From an uncultured Lachnospiraceae bacterium (lineage in GTDB: Bacteria; Bacillota; Clostridia; Lachnospirales; Lachnospiraceae), in NCBI GenBank assembly GCA_947629385.1, contig CANRDO010000008.1:1-64000 (forward strand): a DNA stretch of 64,000 nt, in the 5' to 3' direction. The notes beneath the pieces are model-generated. The model did no database searches and was not told where the DNA came from. It saw nothing but the letters and a program-made list of their open reading frames with translations. This document shows, in pieces, positions 24,290 to 31,376 of the stretch; the first letter of the stretch is position 1; every line of letters begins with the position of its first letter. Position numbers and translations under genes: made by a program.

Positions 24290-25660
24290 GTGAAAAAAGG
24301 AGCAATATTGACGATGAGCAGAAAAAAATACGGGAGAATGTTTGTGGCTGCCGCAGGCCTTTTGGCCGTTTTTATGTTTGCCGGGGCCGGTATATGCGCA
24401 GAGGCGGAAGATCCGCAGCCGGAGTCAGCCTATGAAGCCTATCTTGAACTGCTTGTGGATAAGCAAGCCGAGATTGACAGCTATGACTGGCAGAAAGGCT
24501 ACTTTGATGAAATGGAAAAGTATCTGGATGAAAATACGGCCCGCCCGGTTGCATTCTCTGATGTCACGGGTGATGGGATTCCGGAGCTAATCTATATGGA
24601 GGGCGTTGTCAATGAGTATGGCATCAATATATACGCATCCCTTAATATCGTGACCTATCAGGACGGAGGCGTTAAAACGCTGCACAAGTCCGACGGCTGG
24701 GACGTCAATGCGGGAGGCGGATCATCTTACTGCCTCTTTAAGAAGCATGACGACAGTGCTCTGTATTCTTATGAAGACGGAGGGGAGGAATACTGGACTT
24801 ATTCCTGTAGCCGTTTTTCGGAAAATGAAGATGGAGAGTTGGAAAAGAGTGAAATATGCAGGTGTGAAGATGGCGCTGACTATGTGGATGAGACTTGGGT
24901 TGATTACCACAATTATCTTGTTTCCGGGGAAAATGTTACAGAAGCGGAGTATTTGAGCGCGATTGAGGAATTAGAAGAGAACACGTCAGAGATCCTCATG
25001 TATAGCGCCTATGCGGGGGATTTCACGGAAGGATATGTGGCCCAGAACGGCTGTCAGGCTATGACATGCGGTGAAGCCATCACATATCTCAAGGAACTGG
25101 CCGATGTGGATCATCCGAAGGGAGAGAGAATTCCGGCTCCGGATTTGTTCTCCCAGATGCCGTCAAATTATTTCTTTTCCAGTGGCGCCGGAGCCTGGGG
25201 GACCTATCTTACGGTCTATCCGGATGGCAGCTTTGAGGGAGAGTACAGTGATTCTGACATGGGTGACAGCGGCGACGGTTATGACGCTACGCATTATAGT
25301 TCTGTTTTCACAGGAAGATTTATCAATCCGGTAAAGATTAACGACATGGTCTATGCCTTTGAATTGGAATCTATTTCCTATGAAAAGCCTGTTGATACGG
25401 AAGAAATTGTATCATGGGATGGCGGCGAAACCAATGTGCGTGAGATATATACGGATGCATACGGACTTGCAGGAGGCAAGACCTTTTATCTGTATGTTCC
25501 GGGCATACGGGTCTCCAAACTGCCGGAGGAGTGCATCAACTGGACTTATGGCGTGGGCGGCCTCAGCGAAGACAAAAAGACGCTTGAAGCCTATGGCCTT
25601 TATAATACGGACGAGCAGCTGGGATTCTTCGGCTGGCCTTCACAGGACAGCCCTTCGTGA
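24290..25660 (+). CDS. secreted protein of unknown function
   Basis: A 456-residue protein from the GTG at 24290, which follows AAAGGAG at good spacing; an ATG at 24314 is an alternative. It has a clear signal peptide (RKKYGRMFVAAAGLLAVFMFAGAGICAEAE). The N-terminal part contains FSDVTGDGIPELIYM, a DxxGDGxxE calcium-loop motif like those in FG-GAP or dockerin repeats. The second half is Gly/Asp/Tyr-rich beta structure. I do not recognise a family with a known role. Codon use resembles the neighbours. It follows the MATE gene by 25 bases and may share its transcript. Confidence 0.65.
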   Translation: MKKGAILTMSRKKYGRMFVAAAGLLAVFMFAGAGICAEAEDPQPESAYEAYLELLVDKQAEIDSYDWQKGYFDEMEKYLDENTARPVAFSDVTGDGIPELIYMEGVVNEYGINIYASLNIVTYQDGGVKTLHKSDGWDVNAGGGSSYCLFKKHDDSALYSYEDGGEEYWTYSCSRFSENEDGELEKSEICRCEDGADYVDETWVDYHNYLVSGENVTEAEYLSAIEELEENTSEILMYSAYAGDFTEGYVAQNGCQAMTCGEAITYLKELADVDHPKGERIPAPDLFSQMPSNYFFSSGAGAWGTYLTVYPDGSFEGEYSDSDMGDSGDGYDATHYSSVFTGRFINPVKINDMVYAFELESISYEKPVDTEEIVSWDGGETNVREIYTDAYGLAGGKTFYLYVPGIRVSKLPEECINWTYGVGGLSEDKKTLEAYGLYNTDEQLGFFGWPSQDSPS

Positions 25661-25666
25661 GTTGAT

Positions 25667-25906
25667 TTGCTGGAGGTCATGATGAGCAATACAGAACGGG
25701 TCATGCCAACTCATATCATTGCAGTAGCGGGTATCGTGATTAATGATAATGATGCTTTCTGTTCGATTGACAAGGCTCAAGAGTTAATCACTGCTCCTGC
25801 CATCATTGAAAGATTCAAAGCATATCTGGAATATGCAGGCAGACCGACTTACTTGGAATATGTTACAAAACCAAATTTTCAGCTGAAGCTGAAAAGATCC
25901 ATTTGA
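25667..25906 (+). pseudogene. remnant, probably a NUDIX hydrolase with the catalytic box deleted
   Basis: A 79-residue frame begins with an N-terminal strand typical of NUDIX proteins (THIIAVAGIVINDND) and jumps directly to what looks like the C-terminal helix and strand (ITAPAIIERFKAYLEYAGRPTYLEYVTKP). The roughly 80-residue centre with the GX5EX7REUXEEXGU box is missing. The NUDIX reading is based on resemblance of the two ends and is tentative. The region beyond it to 26020 shows no gene. Confidence 0.4.
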
Positions 25907-26026
25907 ATATATGATCTTGTGAAATCTGATACAAATCATTTATCCGATGAAAGTTTGATTTTTTTCCTTTCACCTGTGGGTATATGGAAAAGGGCTTGTA
26001 ATGTTATTTTTTGCTTGTTGGCATGA

Positions 26027-26061
26027 AATGCCGCAGACCTGTTTAATGAGCCTGCGGCATT
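26027..26061. terminator. hairpin, first copy of a duplicated 3' block
   Basis: AATGCCGCAG (26027-26036) pairs with CTGCGGCATT (26052-26061). The same hairpin occurs at 29222-29254. The similarity extends on both sides, from about 25988 to 26110 in this copy, and takes in a decayed 3' end of the DUF6061-like gene. Confidence 0.7.
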
Positions 26062-26157
26062 GATGTAATGCCATTATCTTATGAAAACTCTAATATCTTA
26101 TGAAAACTCTAAGAATTTTTCTGCATCAATTCATATATGCAGACTTGCATCAGAACG

Positions 26158-26658
26158 CTACTTCGCATTCGGCGGGCAGATCACCGGAGCGTCGAAGCCA
26201 GGACTGAACGCGTAGAAATTCTTCGCGTCAAGGCTTTCCTGGACATTTCGCAGGGCCTCTCCGAACCGTTGGAAATGCACGACCTCGCGGGCGCGCAGGA
26301 AGCGGATCGGATCTGCGACCTCCGGCGTATTGTTCACGACGCGGAGGATGTTGTCGTAGGTCGAGCGGGCTTTCTGCTCAGCCGCGAGATCTTCGTGCAG
26401 ATCGGTGACCGGATCGCCCTTTACCTGAAATTCGCAGGCGTTGAACGGAATACCGCCCGCGGCCTGCGGCCATACGCCGACCGTGTGATCGATGTAATAC
26501 GGGCCGAGTCCGGATTTCTCAATTTCTTCCATTGAGAGTCCTTTTGTGAGTTGATGGATGATCGTGCTCACCATCTCGAGGTGGGCGAGTTCCTCGGTGC
26601 CGATGTCGGTATCGAAATTGCACATCTGAGAAATACCGTAAAACGGGCACATCACCAA
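26158..26658 (-). pseudogene. 5'-truncated duplicate of cotJC (manganese-catalase family)
   Basis: From DIGTEELAHLEMVSTIIHQLTKG onward this frame is nearly identical to the intact CotJC at 31377-32003, including the C-terminal GFDAPVICPPNAK. The first 60 or so residues of CotJC, including part of the di-metal ferritin-like core, are replaced by MVMCPFYGISQMCNFDT, which is unrelated. The switch falls at a shared TDIG coding segment. The replacement DNA also occurs at about 30423-30490. Loss of the N-terminal helices should abolish metal binding, so the product is probably inactive. Confidence 0.75.
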
Positions 26659-26661
26659 TCA

Positions 26662-26690
26662 TTGACGTACTTTTGCTGATAAGTTATAAT
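26662..26690 (+). promoter_or_regulatory. promoter of the PP-loop ATPase gene
   Basis: TTGACG (26662-26667) and TATAAT (26685-26690) are 17 bases apart. The -35 lies at the edge of the block duplicated at 30423-30494, where an equivalent TTGACA serves another gene. Confidence 0.75.
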
Positions 26691-26749
26691 TAAGGCAATA
26701 ATCGGAGTTTGAAGAGGGACTAAGAGTTTTTACCTGAAGGAGTAATTCC

Positions 26750-27391
26750 ATGAAGTTTGCCGTGTCATACAGTTGTGGAAAAGACAGCACTTTGGCTCTC
26801 CACAAGATGTTGGAGCAAGGACATAAACCCGTGTGTTTAGTCGTTATGGTAAATAAGGAGGTTGGCCGCTCTTATTTTCACGGTGCGGACAGCACAATGT
26901 TGGAACGTTATGCAAAAGCTCTGGCGCTTCCCATGATAACTTGCCCCGCAGAAGGGGAAACCTATCAGACAGCATTTGAAACAGGTCTGTTGAAGTCAAA
27001 AGAAATGGGCGCTGAAGCAGTCTGTTTTGGCGATATTGATATTGAGCAAAATCGCCAATGGGAGGAAGAACGCTGTAAAGCTGTCGGGTTGTTTCCCTGC
27101 TTTCCATTGTGGCAGCAAAAGCGGGAGGAGATAGTTTATGAACTAATCCGGCTTGGCTATAAATGCCTGATTAAAAGCATTAACCGGAGGGTTTTGCCTA
27201 TGGAGCTCCTGGGAACATTTATTGACGAAGCATCCATTTCAGTTATGAAGTCGGCGGGTATTGATATTTGCGGGGAGAATGGAGAATATCATACTCTTGC
27301 CGTGGATGGGCCGGTTTTTCGGAAACCGTTAGTATTCCAAATTGGCGATAACATCGAAACGGGCGATTATGCGGTAGCAGATATTAGATAA
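26750..27391 (+). CDS. PP-loop ATPase, diphthine-ammonia-ligase-like (DUF71)
   Basis: A 213-residue member of the ATP-pyrophosphatase family whose eukaryotic and archaeal relatives amidate diphthine. The PP-loop is SCGKDSTLAL (residues 8-17), and GDIDIEQNRQWEEERCKAVG and GENGEYHT are family signatures. Bacteria lack diphthamide, so the true substrate is unknown. AAGGAG precedes the ATG. The surrounding DNA is AT-richer than the core genome and it sits among remnants and toxin-antitoxin genes, so transfer is likely. Confidence 0.82.
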   Translation: MKFAVSYSCGKDSTLALHKMLEQGHKPVCLVVMVNKEVGRSYFHGADSTMLERYAKALALPMITCPAEGETYQTAFETGLLKSKEMGAEAVCFGDIDIEQNRQWEEERCKAVGLFPCFPLWQQKREEIVYELIRLGYKCLIKSINRRVLPMELLGTFIDEASISVMKSAGIDICGENGEYHTLAVDGPVFRKPLVFQIGDNIETGDYAVADIR

Positions 27392-27430
27392 TAGAAAGAA
27401 TATAAAAACATTTTTTAAAGGGATGAGAAT

Positions 27431-27772
27431 ATGTCACAGACCATGCAAAATATATTACAGCAATACGTAAGAGAAGTCGCGAAACTATATGGCTCACATC
27501 TGAAACGGGTAATCTTGTATGGCTCTTATGCCAGAGGAGATTTCAGAGCAGATTCAGATGTGGACATTATGATTCTGCTGGATATTACAGATATTGAGGC
27601 GAAAGCTTTTTTTGATCGGTTGATCGATATTACTTTCGATTATAATATGGAATATGACCTGGATATAAAGCCGGCTGTAAAAAATGAGCAACATTTTCAA
27701 AAATGGGTAGCAAATTATCCCTTCTATGCAAATATTAATAAGGAGGGAGTTAATTTATATGACGCAGCATGA
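27431..27772 (+). CDS. MNT-type minimal nucleotidyltransferase
   Basis: A 113-residue protein with the nucleotidyltransferase signature GSYARGDFRADSDVDIM (residues 31-47), including the DxD metal pair. It partners the HEPN gene that overlaps its 3' end by 14 bases. In characterised MNT/HEPN pairs, the MNT protein neutralises the HEPN toxin by AMP transfer. The site AAAGGGATGAG precedes the ATG. Confidence 0.88.
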   Translation: MSQTMQNILQQYVREVAKLYGSHLKRVILYGSYARGDFRADSDVDIMILLDITDIEAKAFFDRLIDITFDYNMEYDLDIKPAVKNEQHFQKWVANYPFYANINKEGVNLYDAA

Positions 27773-28235
27773 ATATGATGACGCCCGTAGGGATTTAGTG
27801 CTATATAGAATTGAAACAGCGAAAGAAGATCTTGATGCCGCAAAGCTTCTGCTTGCCGCAAAAGCCTATAAGTCGGCTAATAACAGGGCATATTATGCGA
27901 TTTTTCATTCTGTGAGTGCTGTTCACGCATTGGATGGTAAGGCATACAGAAGACACAAGGATGCGATTGCGAATTTTAATAAAGATTATGTGAGGACAGA
28001 AATTTTTCCGAAAGAAATGGGACGGCGGATCACAGGGGCTGAGGCAATTCGGCATTCCAGTGATTACGATGATTTCTATATTGCCAGCAAAGAGGAGATG
28101 GAAAAACAGGTTGCCGTAGCTGAAGAGTTTATAAAACTGATTGAGGAATATTGTACTCGACATCTCGGTAATAATGAAATGTCTGAAACAGTGGGATCAG
28201 ATGACTCCACAGAGAGAACAAAGGGAGGAATTTAA
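27759..28235 (+). CDS. HEPN-domain protein, partner of the MNT gene
   Basis: A 158-residue helical protein with the PF05168-type HEPN pattern: YRIETAKEDLDAAKLLLAAKAYKSANNRAYYAIFHSVSAV, then AEAIRHSSDYDDFY. The start at 27759 follows AGGAGGGAG. The usual RX4-6H RNase motif is not clear, and RHSSDYDD takes its place, so RNase activity is uncertain. The last 20 or so residues are polar and low in homology, and might be a frame-shifted or extended tail. Confidence 0.83.
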   Translation: MTQHEYDDARRDLVLYRIETAKEDLDAAKLLLAAKAYKSANNRAYYAIFHSVSAVHALDGKAYRRHKDAIANFNKDYVRTEIFPKEMGRRITGAEAIRHSSDYDDFYIASKEEMEKQVAVAEEFIKLIEEYCTRHLGNNEMSETVGSDDSTERTKGGI

Positions 28236-28430
28236 ATTTTACCATTGGAAATTTGTAGCACATTTTTTGTTTATGGATAAAGTTGGCATTATAAATACGC
28301 TTAAAAGAAAATCCAAACGAAGAAATGTTGCAAATCTAATGGACGATTATAATGGCGCATTTATATGAATTATACGCTATATTTCATTTTTTAGACTCAG
28401 CAACTAGCTTTTGGGCCCATTGGGAATTGG

Positions 28431-28721
28431 ATGAAGCCAAAGGCTATTCCTAAGGAGTCTGAAGCCATTCAAATGATGCAAAAACAGATACCGGAAATTC
28501 AGGCGGGTCCAAGCGCCGAGGTTATTTCCGAACAGGTGCACGATACGTTCGCGTCTGCGATAAAGAGAGCCCCACACGACGTCAGGATGCATCTAAGAAC
28601 CCTGCCCCCAAATTGGAAAGCGTCGTTGGGGAAGATCAATCAGGCCAAAGATCTTGGGATCGACCTTGGCACAAACCAAACCTTAGTTGATCCATACAGA
28701 ACAGGAGAGGCTGCAGCATAA
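28431..28721 (+). pseudogene. hypothetical fragment, probable C-terminal remnant
   Basis: A 96-residue open frame of higher GC than its surroundings (MKPKAIPKESEAIQMMQKQIP...VDPYRTGEAAA). It has no obvious ribosome site and its first codons run in-frame from non-coding sequence. It reads like the C-terminus of a larger, perhaps mobile-element-borne protein, but I do not recognise a family. The 28236-28430 stretch before it holds nothing clear. Confidence 0.3.
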
Positions 28722-28803
28722 ATGAGATAAAGTTTGTTCGGAAGATGGGGTACAGTTTACTGTCTTAGTCCAGAAATGAGGGTACAATTCATTATCCATA
28801 AAG

Positions 28804-29040
28804 TGCACCAGTTTTGACACGGAGAAAGTCAAAACTGGTGCATTTTCAAAAATAAGAGTTGCTTGCCGGAGAAATGTGGCACAATGAAAAATAAGCGGAA
28901 TAGCACAGTGCCGCCGTGTCAAAATTGGTGCATTTTGAGAAAGGGCACGTCATTTATAGCTAATGTATTAGTGTGCTCAGACGCAAATTTCAAGGCGATT
29001 TGAGGGCTGATATACGGCACAAATAGTTAAAATTGGTGCA
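28804..29040. repeat. three copies of a GTYAAAAYTGGTGCA motif
   Basis: The 15-base motif occurs at 28828-28842, 28918-28932 and 29026-29040 in the same orientation. The first copy is paired with a perfect inverted copy at 28804-28818 (9-base loop), flanked by AAAG and TTTTC, so it could also act as a two-way terminator. The 90-110 base spacing and multiple copies resemble the multiple terminal repeats of some IS21-like elements, but no transposase is present. No gene is seen in 28722-29271. Confidence 0.75.
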
Positions 29041-29221
29041 AAAACGAAAAAACCTCTATAATGATAGGGTAGCTTTTCGAAATTTGCACGGGCTAAATCT
29101 GATATGTGACGTGGACATGTGGGCAGAGCGAAAAGAAATAAGTAAATGACTAATTTTGACAAAAGGGCTTGGAATATTGATTGTGGGTATAACTAAAATT
29201 AATTCGCACCATCTGGCATGA

Positions 29222-29254
29222 AATGCCGCAGACTTGTTTATGAGCCTGCGGCAT
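29222..29254 (-). terminator. hairpin after the DUF6061-like gene (second copy)
   Basis: AATGCCGCAG (29222-29231) pairs with CTGCGGCATT (29245-29254), 17 bases beyond the minus-strand stop. It is the twin of the hairpin at 26027-26061. Confidence 0.65.
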
Positions 29255-29271
29255 TAATGTAAAGCCATATC

Positions 29272-29511
29272 CTATAAAAGCTCTAAGGAATCTTTCGCAT
29301 CAACCCACATCTGCAGATTCCCGTCAAGATAGAGACGGGCGTATTCAAGCGGCTCATCGATAGCAAGACTGTTTAGGGCATATTCTGATCCGGGAGTGGT
29401 TTGCAAAGTTTTTTCTGCTTCCCAACAGTCAATCCGCAGAAGATAGCCTGCGGTGGTTGCAATGTCAATACTGTTGTGGTTCATATTGTATTCGGCATAT
29501 ATGATGTTCAT
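29272..29511 (-). CDS. DUF6061-like small protein
   Basis: A 79-residue protein opening IIYAEYNMNHNSIDIATTAGYLLRID and ending LDEPLEYARLYLDGNLQMWVDAKDSLELL-like, the pattern of the small DUF6061 family found in Clostridia. The function is unknown. AAAGGGG lies upstream on the minus strand. A decayed copy of its last 15 codons is visible at about 26095-26145. It lies 47 bases beyond the 29559 gene and probably shares its transcript. Confidence 0.65.
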   Translation of the reverse strand: MNIIYAEYNMNHNSIDIATTAGYLLRIDCWEAEKTLQTTPGSEYALNSLAIDEPLEYARLYLDGNLQMWVDAKDSLELL

Positions 29512-29558
29512 TTTTCAAATCCCCTTTCCCCGCTGGTATTTTAGATTTTGAAAGCATT

Positions 29559-29801
29559 TCAATCGGTCTTTCCACTTGGCTCATCTTCAAGAAACTGTGG
29601 GAAGCTTTCGCAGAGATCGTAAAATTCTCTGCCATTGTCGGTTTTTATGCAGACTTTTAGGCATTCCTTGAATATTTCACGCGTCATCTCGGTTCTTCCG
29701 TATATGGCGTCCAGTTGGTATGGCTCATACGCAAGTGTCGTGCGCACCATATTTCCCAATCGCTTGCATTCCTCGGCTGTGTACTCACGATCTGTACTCA
29801 T
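29559..29801 (-). CDS. small hypothetical protein
   Basis: An 80-residue soluble protein from the ATG at 29801, which follows AAAGGGG. It is acidic and cysteine-containing (YTAEECKRLGNMVRTTLAYEPYQLDAIYGRTEMTREIFKECLKVC). No family recognised. It is transcribed away from the Cro-like gene, from the mirrored promoter pair between them. Confidence 0.55.
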   Translation of the reverse strand: MSTDREYTAEECKRLGNMVRTTLAYEPYQLDAIYGRTEMTREIFKECLKVCIKTDNGREFYDLCESFPQFLEDEPSGKTD

Positions 29802-29840
29802 TTTGGTTCCCCTTTCTATCGAAAACATGTCTTTTTCTTA

Positions 29841-29884
29841 ATCATACTCAATATATTGATACTAGTCAATAGATGGAGTATGAT
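29841..29884. promoter_or_regulatory. back-to-back overlapping promoters with mirror symmetry
   Basis: Plus strand: TTGATA (29856-29861), 17 bases, TATGAT (29879-29884). Minus strand: TTGACT (29869-29864), 17 bases, TATGAT (29846-29841). The two promoters interlock, so one polymerase should exclude the other. The symmetry gives inverted repeats ATCATACTC/GAGTATGAT (29841-29849, 29876-29884) and ATTGA/TCAAT (29855-29859, 29866-29870), a natural operator for the adjacent Cro-like protein. Confidence 0.75.
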
Positions 29885-29906
29885 ACTGTTTTCCCAGGGT
29901 GAGGAA

Positions 29907-30119
29907 ATGATCAGCTATCAACCATTTTATGATACGTTATTCAAAAAGGGAATTACGGAATATCACCTGATCCATGTTGAGGGGATATCGGCACATACCC
30001 TGCATCGCATTAAACACGGGGAGTCGATCACAACGAAAACGCTGGATCGGCTGTGTTATATCCTTGACTGTGATGTAAGCGATATCATCTGTCATGACAA
30101 AAGTGTGCCGGAGGAATGA
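29907..30119 (+). CDS. Cro/CI-type helix-turn-helix protein, minimal
   Basis: A 70-residue protein that is nearly all HTH_26-type Xre domain: LFKKGITEYHLIHVEGISAHTLHRIKHGESITTKTLDRLCYILDCDVSDIICH. The ATG at 29907 follows GGTGAGG and the upstream extension of the frame is non-coding. It likely binds the symmetric promoter region in front of it, regulating itself and the divergent pair. Confidence 0.78.
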   Translation: MISYQPFYDTLFKKGITEYHLIHVEGISAHTLHRIKHGESITTKTLDRLCYILDCDVSDIICHDKSVPEE

Positions 30120-30145
30120 GACTCTGACGGTTTTCTCAATAATTA

Positions 30146-30185
30146 AGGGATATGCTGCCATTAAAAGCAGTGTATCCCTTTTCTA
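30146..30185. terminator. hairpin AAGGGATA...TATCCCTT, first copy
   Basis: AAGGGATATGCTGC pairs with GCAGTGTATCCCTT (bulged), followed by TTCT. A near-identical hairpin with similar flanks lies at 31275-31310. It can end transcripts from both sides. Confidence 0.7.
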
Positions 30186-30195
30186 TAATCTAAAG

Positions 30196-30450
30196 CTATT
30201 CCGCTGGTGTAAACAATTGCAAACAGAGTGTTTTCAAGAGTTCACGCGATTTCTCGTCCAGTCCGGTCTGTGCCAGATAATCCGCTACGATATTTGCCAT
30301 ATCTTCTGCAGTCACCGGGCGTTCCTGCCGGATCATCTCAGCCTGTCCATGCATCGCACTCATCATTTCCGTGAGCTTGGAAGTATCTATATCCGCAGAA
30401 CCACTGGCACTTGTCCGTAGAATGCCGATGTCGGTATTGAAATTGTACAT
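30196..30450 (-). pseudogene. hypothetical protein with chimeric start
   Basis: An 84-residue frame. Its first nine residues (MYNFNTDIG) come from the same block that heads the truncated cotJC copy (MCNFDTDIG). After that it differs (ILRTSASGSADIDTSKLTEMMSAMHGQAEM...LQLFTPAE), a helical, charged sequence of unknown family. It is probably the 3' part of another gene joined to the block. Confidence 0.4.
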
Positions 30451-30490
30451 ATGAAAAATACCGTAAAATGGGCAATAATTATATTAATCA

Positions 30491-30518
30491 TTGACAAACA
30501 TTAAATATTGGGTAGAAT
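30491..30518 (+). promoter_or_regulatory. promoter of the 30.5-kb leader transcript
   Basis: TTGACA (30491-30496) and TAGAAT (30513-30518) are 16 bases apart, at the right edge of the block shared with 26597-26666. Confidence 0.7.
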
Positions 30519-30524
30519 ACTATT

Positions 30525-30622
30525 AAAGGAGTGTCCTTCCAGTAAGTGGACATTCAAAAAGCGTTAGTGTCGCTGCGGTGATGCTACATTCAAGGACTAT
30601 GGTGACGTAGTCCTTGAAATAT
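30525..30622 (+). ncRNA. candidate small structured RNA or attenuated leader
   Basis: Between the promoter and the DUF4258 gene there is no open frame but several hairpins: TGTCC/GGACA near 30532-30553, and a perfect 11-bp stem TTCAAGGACTA (30589-30599) with TAGTCCTTGAA (30608-30618) followed by ATATTATTTTAT. A transcript of about 95 bases ending there is predicted. It may be an independent RNA or a leader that ends early before the toxin-antitoxin genes. Confidence 0.4.
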
Positions 30623-30721
30623 TATTTTATGCTATCTATAGAGGGATATCTTGCTGGCAGAAAGCAAAGATGTGAACCGCTATTATAACAGGCAATAAAT
30701 AACCATTGAGGTAGTCCGTGA

Positions 30722-31033
30722 ATGATTGATATAGAAAAAATCAAAGAATTATGCAAGCAATCTAAAATAAAATGGTCTGGACATGCATCTGAGCGAATAC
30801 AGCAGAGAGGACTGAGCAGGGATGATATCATTCATTGTATCATGGGTGGAGAGATCATAGAGCAGTATCCGGATTATTGGTTAAATCCTGCTTGTTTAGT
30901 TTTTGGTCATTCGCTAAATAATAATATAATTCATGTAGTTATCGGTATAGATGATAATGTCCACATTATAACTGCATACTATCCTAGTGAAGAAAAATTC
31001 GAGTCGGATATGAAAACCAGAAGGGAGAAATAA
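30722..31033 (+). CDS. DUF4258 protein, probable RelE-like toxin partner
   Basis: A 103-residue protein with the DUF4258 pattern: WSGHASERIQQRGLSRDDIIHCIMGGEIIEQYPD, then PACLVFGHSLNNNIIHVVIGIDDNVHIITAYYP. DUF4258 has a RelE/BrnT-like fold, and pairing with a YgiT-type zinc finger protein two bases downstream is a recurrent toxin-antitoxin layout. Start: a GTG-rich context with GAGGTAG upstream; the ATG at 30722 is the first good one. Toxicity is inferred from family and context. Confidence 0.8.
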   Translation: MIDIEKIKELCKQSKIKWSGHASERIQQRGLSRDDIIHCIMGGEIIEQYPDYWLNPACLVFGHSLNNNIIHVVIGIDDNVHIITAYYPSEEKFESDMKTRREK

Positions 31034-31034
31034 T

Positions 31035-31259
31035 ATGTGTTTTTACTGTAAAGGCACTATGAAACCGAGCACAACAACACACGTTGTAAATTACAACGGA
31101 AGTTTAATTATAATTAAAAATGTACCTTGCGAAGAGTGTGACCAATGTGGAGAAGTAGAATACTCTGATGAGGTTATGAGACGGTTGGAAACAATTGTAA
31201 ATAGTGCTAAAAAATTATTGCAGGATTTTTCGATTATCGATTACGCGAAAGTGGCATAA
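31035..31259 (+). CDS. YgiT-type zinc finger antitoxin
   Basis: A 74-residue protein with two CxxC pairs (CFYC at 2-5; CEECDQC at about 34-40) as in the N-terminal zinc domain of MqsA/YgiT. The helix EVMRRLETIVNSAKKLLQ follows. The helix-turn-helix DNA-binding domain of full MqsA is absent. It begins one base after the DUF4258 stop, with AAGGGAGAAA as ribosome site. Confidence 0.82.
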   Translation: MCFYCKGTMKPSTTTHVVNYNGSLIIIKNVPCEECDQCGEVEYSDEVMRRLETIVNSAKKLLQDFSIIDYAKVA

Positions 31260-31274
31260 TTGAAAAGCAGAGCC

Positions 31275-31310
31275 AAAGGGATATGCTGCCATAAGAACAG
31301 TATATCCCTT
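31275..31310. terminator. two-way terminator between YgiT and cotJC
   Basis: AAAGGGATATGCTG pairs with CAGTATATCCCTTT, flanked by A-rich and T-rich runs. It serves the convergent YgiT and cotJ transcripts and is duplicated at 30146-30185. Confidence 0.8.
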
Positions 31311-31376
31311 TTCTGCAGCCTAAAATCATTTCACAGACAATTCCACAGCCGGAATCATCCGTGAGAAATTTTGAGT

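Noticed and set aside
28141..28368. 75-residue frame overlapping the end of the HEPN gene
   Set aside because: No ribosome site, large overlap with a clear gene and no family pattern.
30525..30721. Type III toxin-antitoxin with tandem RNA repeats
   Set aside because: The leader has no tandem repeat array, and a YgiT protein partner lies downstream of the toxin-like gene.
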